From NCBI RefSeq assembly GCF_035582795.1, contig NC_134365.1, forward strand, positions 127,139,577 through 127,203,576: a stretch of DNA of 64,000 nucleotides. The letters are read 5' to 3'. Shown piece by piece: positions 60,601 to 64,000 of this stretch (positions are counted from its first letter, which is position 1; every line of letters starts with the position of its first letter). The stretch is from Mycteria americana. Lineage: Eukaryota > Chordata > Aves > Ciconiiformes > Ciconiidae. A program made the position numbers and the translations under genes. The notes under the pieces were generated by a model. The model was given only the letters and a program-made list of their open reading frames with translations, was not told the DNA's origin and made no database searches.

Positions 60601-62814
60601 AAGTTGCTTTTCTGTGTCTGGAGTGATTATTTTACCGTACACACCTCAGCTAGGCACTGGTCCTCATCCAGACCACATCTGCAAACTGAAGAATAGTAAA
60701 AGCTTTTGGTTCAAGAGAAGATAGCAGCAAGTGCAGAGACCACTGGGTGCTTGATGTGAAGCAGCTACAGAACCCAAGGAGAGAATGCCTGGCACGTGAT
60801 GGTGGCTAGCAGCCTCCAAACACATCTAAAAAGCTCTTTTAGCTCAGTGTGGCAGAAACGTATCTTCAACTAAAAGTGAGCCATGGACATTCTGGAAACG
60901 ATGATAGTGAAATTAAAAAGAAGCCCTATTTACAAGCAGTGCCCCCTCCACATTATGCTACTGACTGCCATGTTCACAACACAGCCATTCCACAAAGCAC
61001 TATTGAAGGCAGCCATGTCTATATTCATGTGCTGGATATGCTTTTCTCATGTGCTTTTCTCTTCAACTTTTTAATCAAAGTGGGAAAGGTGGTAATAGTA
61101 ACTTCACCAGACAGTAGAAAAATAATGTAAGGAAAGGCAGTAAAAGAAGGGAGAGCCAAACAACTTGCTGTTCCTGGCAGCAGGAATTAGGGAGTCATTG
61201 AGCAGGATAGTAGTAATTGCCCTTGGATCTCTTTGCAATACCTCCTCTTCCTCTTTCTGGACAGTGCTCAGCTAACATAATGACAAGCATGTCTGAAGAA
61301 CCTACACAGGATAAAATTCTCTCTCTTTCACTGCATGAGTTAGAAAAAGATGAAGAAGTCATCTCTTTGGACTCTTCTCTTTGGGGAAGACTAACCAAAA
61401 TACAGACACTTGGTGAATTTGATGTACAGAGCTGTCAAATCTCAGTTTTGTTGTGTCCATCAGGTGGGCATCACTCACAATTGCATCATTGCATTGGGTG
61501 GACTGTGGGTATGTAGGGGTGCAGACGTACTCAATCTACTTCCACCCATACCCATTCTAGTAGAGGAAGATCAGGTGAAGATGCATGTCAGCCATATCTG
61601 TGCCAGCTTGTGTCCAGAAGCTGTACTGGCCTGCTGAGAGGTGAAGAGTATTTGCTTGGGCTCAGTGCCATGAAAATACAACTGTACTGGTTCTCTGTGT
61701 TAGGGTACAGCACATCATATATACATCATAACATCTCAGGTCTTTAGCATCTTGGAGATCGCTGACCTATGCTCTGTTGTGTGGGAATATGACTATTCAC
61801 GTACCAGGGGGAGCTGAAGGAATTTGTATTTGTGCGATAAGTTGGATGGGTCAGGGGCTGAGCTTTATCACGTGTGAGCTGACTTCTCCAACCCGCTCTG
61901 AGTAAGCAGACGTGGGATGGCTGCCTAGGCTCCATGACTCTTTAAACAGCCTTTCTGGCTCCATGCCTAATTTAGTTGGCAAATTTTATTCTGGAGGTAG
62001 TGTTTTTTTCTTAGTTCACTTTAGGTAGCCAGCAGACAACTTGCCACTTAATACACCTTTGATGCTACATTGCTAGCGATAATACTATTGTACAGTTTTA
62101 CCTCTCTTCAGTGAAGTAGTTAAGCACATATGTAACTAACATTGAATATTTAAACTTACATATGAAGTAGGGTACTTATTCAGACCTTGTTATAAAGCTT
62201 GGTTTTTTCTCAGTTTCTTGCTGCATATCCCGCAAGAAAATAATCTAGATTTAAACACTTTAAGTACACTTCCGTGGAAGGGAGCTTTGAAAGAAGAGTT
62301 GCAAAATCTGAGATGTAAAATCCTAGATAAATACAATTGCTGAAATTAAATTTTTCCATTGGGAATGGATAGGGTGCTTTACCAGTTTGGGTTGAGAAAA
62401 CAACACCCCATTATGAAGTCTTCCCAGAAAATGAAGGGTTAATCTTCTTTTCCCCTTCTAAGGAAAAAATAATTCCAGCCTGAAGAACCAGTTTTTAATT
62501 CTGTGTCAATCAGAGATTTCCTACAGAAAACAATGATCGAAGATTTCTTGTACACGCACTGGAGAAACTGGTATCATCTGGAGGACAGTAAATGAAATAC
62601 ATTTATCTGCCTTTCAGCCCTTTGGGCTATGATTTTTCCTTACCATCAAACTACAATTCTCAAATGGTTTAAGAATATAAAATAGTTAAGAGTGTGATTC
62701 GGGAAAATATTTAAGTACCTGTATGCATCTTATTGAAAATAGGATGTGCTTTCAAGGATGTGCTTTTCTGAATAGGGATAGTTTTATACCTGTGCTTGGA
62801 CACAGTTCTGAATT
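54651..62814. other. Unassigned intergenic DNA
   Basis: No exon or RNA gene was recognised. There is an A-run of about 17 at 58,463-58,481. Short frames around 60,849-61,130 and 61,217-61,516 have no recognisable motif. The composition is AT-rich throughout, apart from modestly GC-richer DNA around 58.9-59.7 kb. Confidence 0.45.
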
Positions 62815-63037
62815 AGGGCCTCAGACTCATTTACATAGGACATTCAACTTAATTAGTCCAAATTCACTTAAAGTATAAATTGAAAATGGATTAAGCTTTA
62901 TACAAAGCTGAATTAAGTCTACTTTAATTTTGAAAAGTCTTTACAGGGTTAAATGCACTTTAACTAATCTGCTTTAAATTAAGCCTTTAGTTAATTTGGA
63001 TTAATTTTCCTGAATATCTTTGTGAAGACCAGCTCAG
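62815..63037. mobile_element. Degenerate terminal-inverted-repeat element (hAT-like MITE relic)
   Basis: The left end GGGCCTCAGACTCATTTACATAGGACATTCAACTTAATTAGTCCAAATTCACTT and the reverse complement of the right end (GGTCTTCACAAAGATATTCAGG…TTAATCCAAATTAACT) can be aligned as imperfect inverted repeats. The interior is rich in TTTAAATTAA/GGATTAA words. This recalls old non-autonomous DNA transposons of amniotes that start with GGGCC(T)TGTCTACAC and carry TTAATCCGAATTAA near the ends. Divergence is high, so the family is uncertain. Confidence 0.35.
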
Positions 63038-63601
63038 AGTTAGGATCCAGTCCTGCAAATACTCACAGAAATACTTCATATTAAAGGAATTATTCCTATG
63101 ATTAAAGTTAAGAATGTGCATAATGTTAGGTATGTGGTAAGGTCAACACATGCATTAAGAGCCATGCACATCTCTGCAGTATGCAGTGACTTGAGACAAA
63201 CTCAAATGTCTGATTATGAATGAGTTTTTGCCATGATTGATCAGTTTGTCTAGTATCAGCAAAGAATAGATAGTCAGATTGCTTGCTTTCTTTACCGTTT
63301 GAACACATCTACAAATACCTGGGGGACACGGCCCATTTGGTATTGTCTCCAACCTCATTCAAACTGGAAAGCTATACTAGAATATTTGCTGTATGTTAAT
63401 TTTGTATTTCCTTCTGATGTTCTGATGTTTGTGATAATAGAACATTTAGTTCCCACATCCTTACTAGTGATGAGTTTATTTAAAATAATTTTTAAAAAGC
63501 CAACCTTGTGCCCATGCTCTTGGTATGATTGATATATTCTTGGCCTGTTTAATTAGTTGGACAGAAAGGATGAGGTCTGCTTCCATTCAAGTCAAATAGT
63601 C

Positions 63602-63832
63602 AAATACGAAGTGTTTCTATTGAAAATGTCCCAACAGAAGGACTCCCGTGAATAATTCTTGGTCCACAGTTTGTCAGTGAGGAGCTGACATCAAAGAATT
63701 TGCTGCTGGTTAGTTTTGCTTTGAACATTAACACGACATTTTCATGCTTAGGCTCAAAAGGGATATAAGTTCTGCAGTCCAGCGTCCCTGGCAAATAATT
63801 CTTTTCTAATTCCAACAGGTGACATAGGAGTC
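63602..63832 (-). other. Short minus-strand frame of protein-like composition, unidentified
   Basis: The frame runs from just after an in-frame TGA near 63,845 to a TGA just left of 63,600. Its translation alternates beta-strand-like hydrophobic runs (NVVLMFKAKL, TFSIETLRI) with a Cys and several Pro/Gly turns, and has a more natural composition than other chance frames here. A weak acceptor-like AATTAG precedes AAAAGAATTATTTGCC. I do not recognise the family and there is no good ATG. It could be a terminal exon of a minus-strand gene, a pseudogene remnant or chance. Confidence 0.18.
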
Positions 63833-63845
63833 CAGTAAATCAATT

Positions 63846-64000
63846 TGTTTGCTGGACTGGGGGGAAGCTTCCCTTTCCCTCCTTCAGGAACAGTAGAGAG
63901 GATGAGGACTCCTTCTCTGCGCCCTTCTGAAGAGCCCCATGCCTTGAAAAGGGAGAATTTGTACCTGTTCTCAGCAATGCATCTCCCTGACTTTCAGGTT
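63846..64000. other. Window edge, nothing recognised
   Basis: The last bases contain no feature I can support. Confidence 0.4.

Noticed and set aside
60849-61516. Two neighbouring plus-strand frames of about 93-99 codons
   Set aside because: No recognisable motif, no consistent splice sites between them, and a length within chance expectation.

Overview
This is a vertebrate nuclear window, almost certainly from a bird. Four CR1 LINE fragments with avian-type 3' ends, a GC-rich LTR-like repeat that I recognise as common in bird genomes, relict MIR-type SINEs, compact 0.2-2.5 kb introns and a CpG-island promoter all fit this. There are no bacterial, phage, plasmid or CRISPR features.

The one gene I can reconstruct with confidence is ATP6AP2 (V-ATPase accessory protein 2, the (pro)renin receptor). 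It lies on the minus strand from a CpG-island promoter at about 35.0-35.9 kb to a poly(A) signal at about 22.23 kb. All nine coding exons are present, with GT-AG introns and an unbroken frame: 70+131+129+96+138+54+150+117+195 nt = 1080 nt, giving 359 residues plus stop. The protein has a signal peptide, a luminal domain, an RKTR furin-type site, one transmembrane helix and a strongly conserved cytoplasmic tail.

Layout. 0-2.6 kb: AT-rich DNA, then a small CpG-dense patch, a strong splice acceptor and a consensus CTCF site; this may be the last exon of a plus-strand gene converging on ATP6AP2 (CXorf38 would be expected from human synteny, but I could not confirm it). 2.6-22 kb: mostly unassigned intergenic DNA with a 60-bp GC-rich minisatellite (6.26-6.44 kb) and a CR1 (6.8-7.5 kb). 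22.2-35.2 kb: ATP6AP2, with CR1 copies in introns 3 and 8, a perfect hairpin in intron 2 and a SINE relic in intron 1. 35.2-36 kb: promoter with three CCAAT boxes and a (GGCCCT)n/(CAG)n tract. 36-64 kb: a stretch with no recognisable gene, carrying a CR1 with a 236-codon open frame (40.5-41.35 kb), the LTR-like element (50.4-51.2 kb), MIR and older CR1/L3 relics (37.7, 39.7, 52.7, 53.8, 54.5 kb) and a degenerate terminal-inverted-repeat element (62.8-63.0 kb).

No new biological system is evident. The points most worth following are the CTCF/CpG/acceptor cluster near 2 kb, the perfect inverted repeat at 31.65 kb, the frame-neutral ATP6AP2 exons, and the short minus-strand open frame near the right edge.
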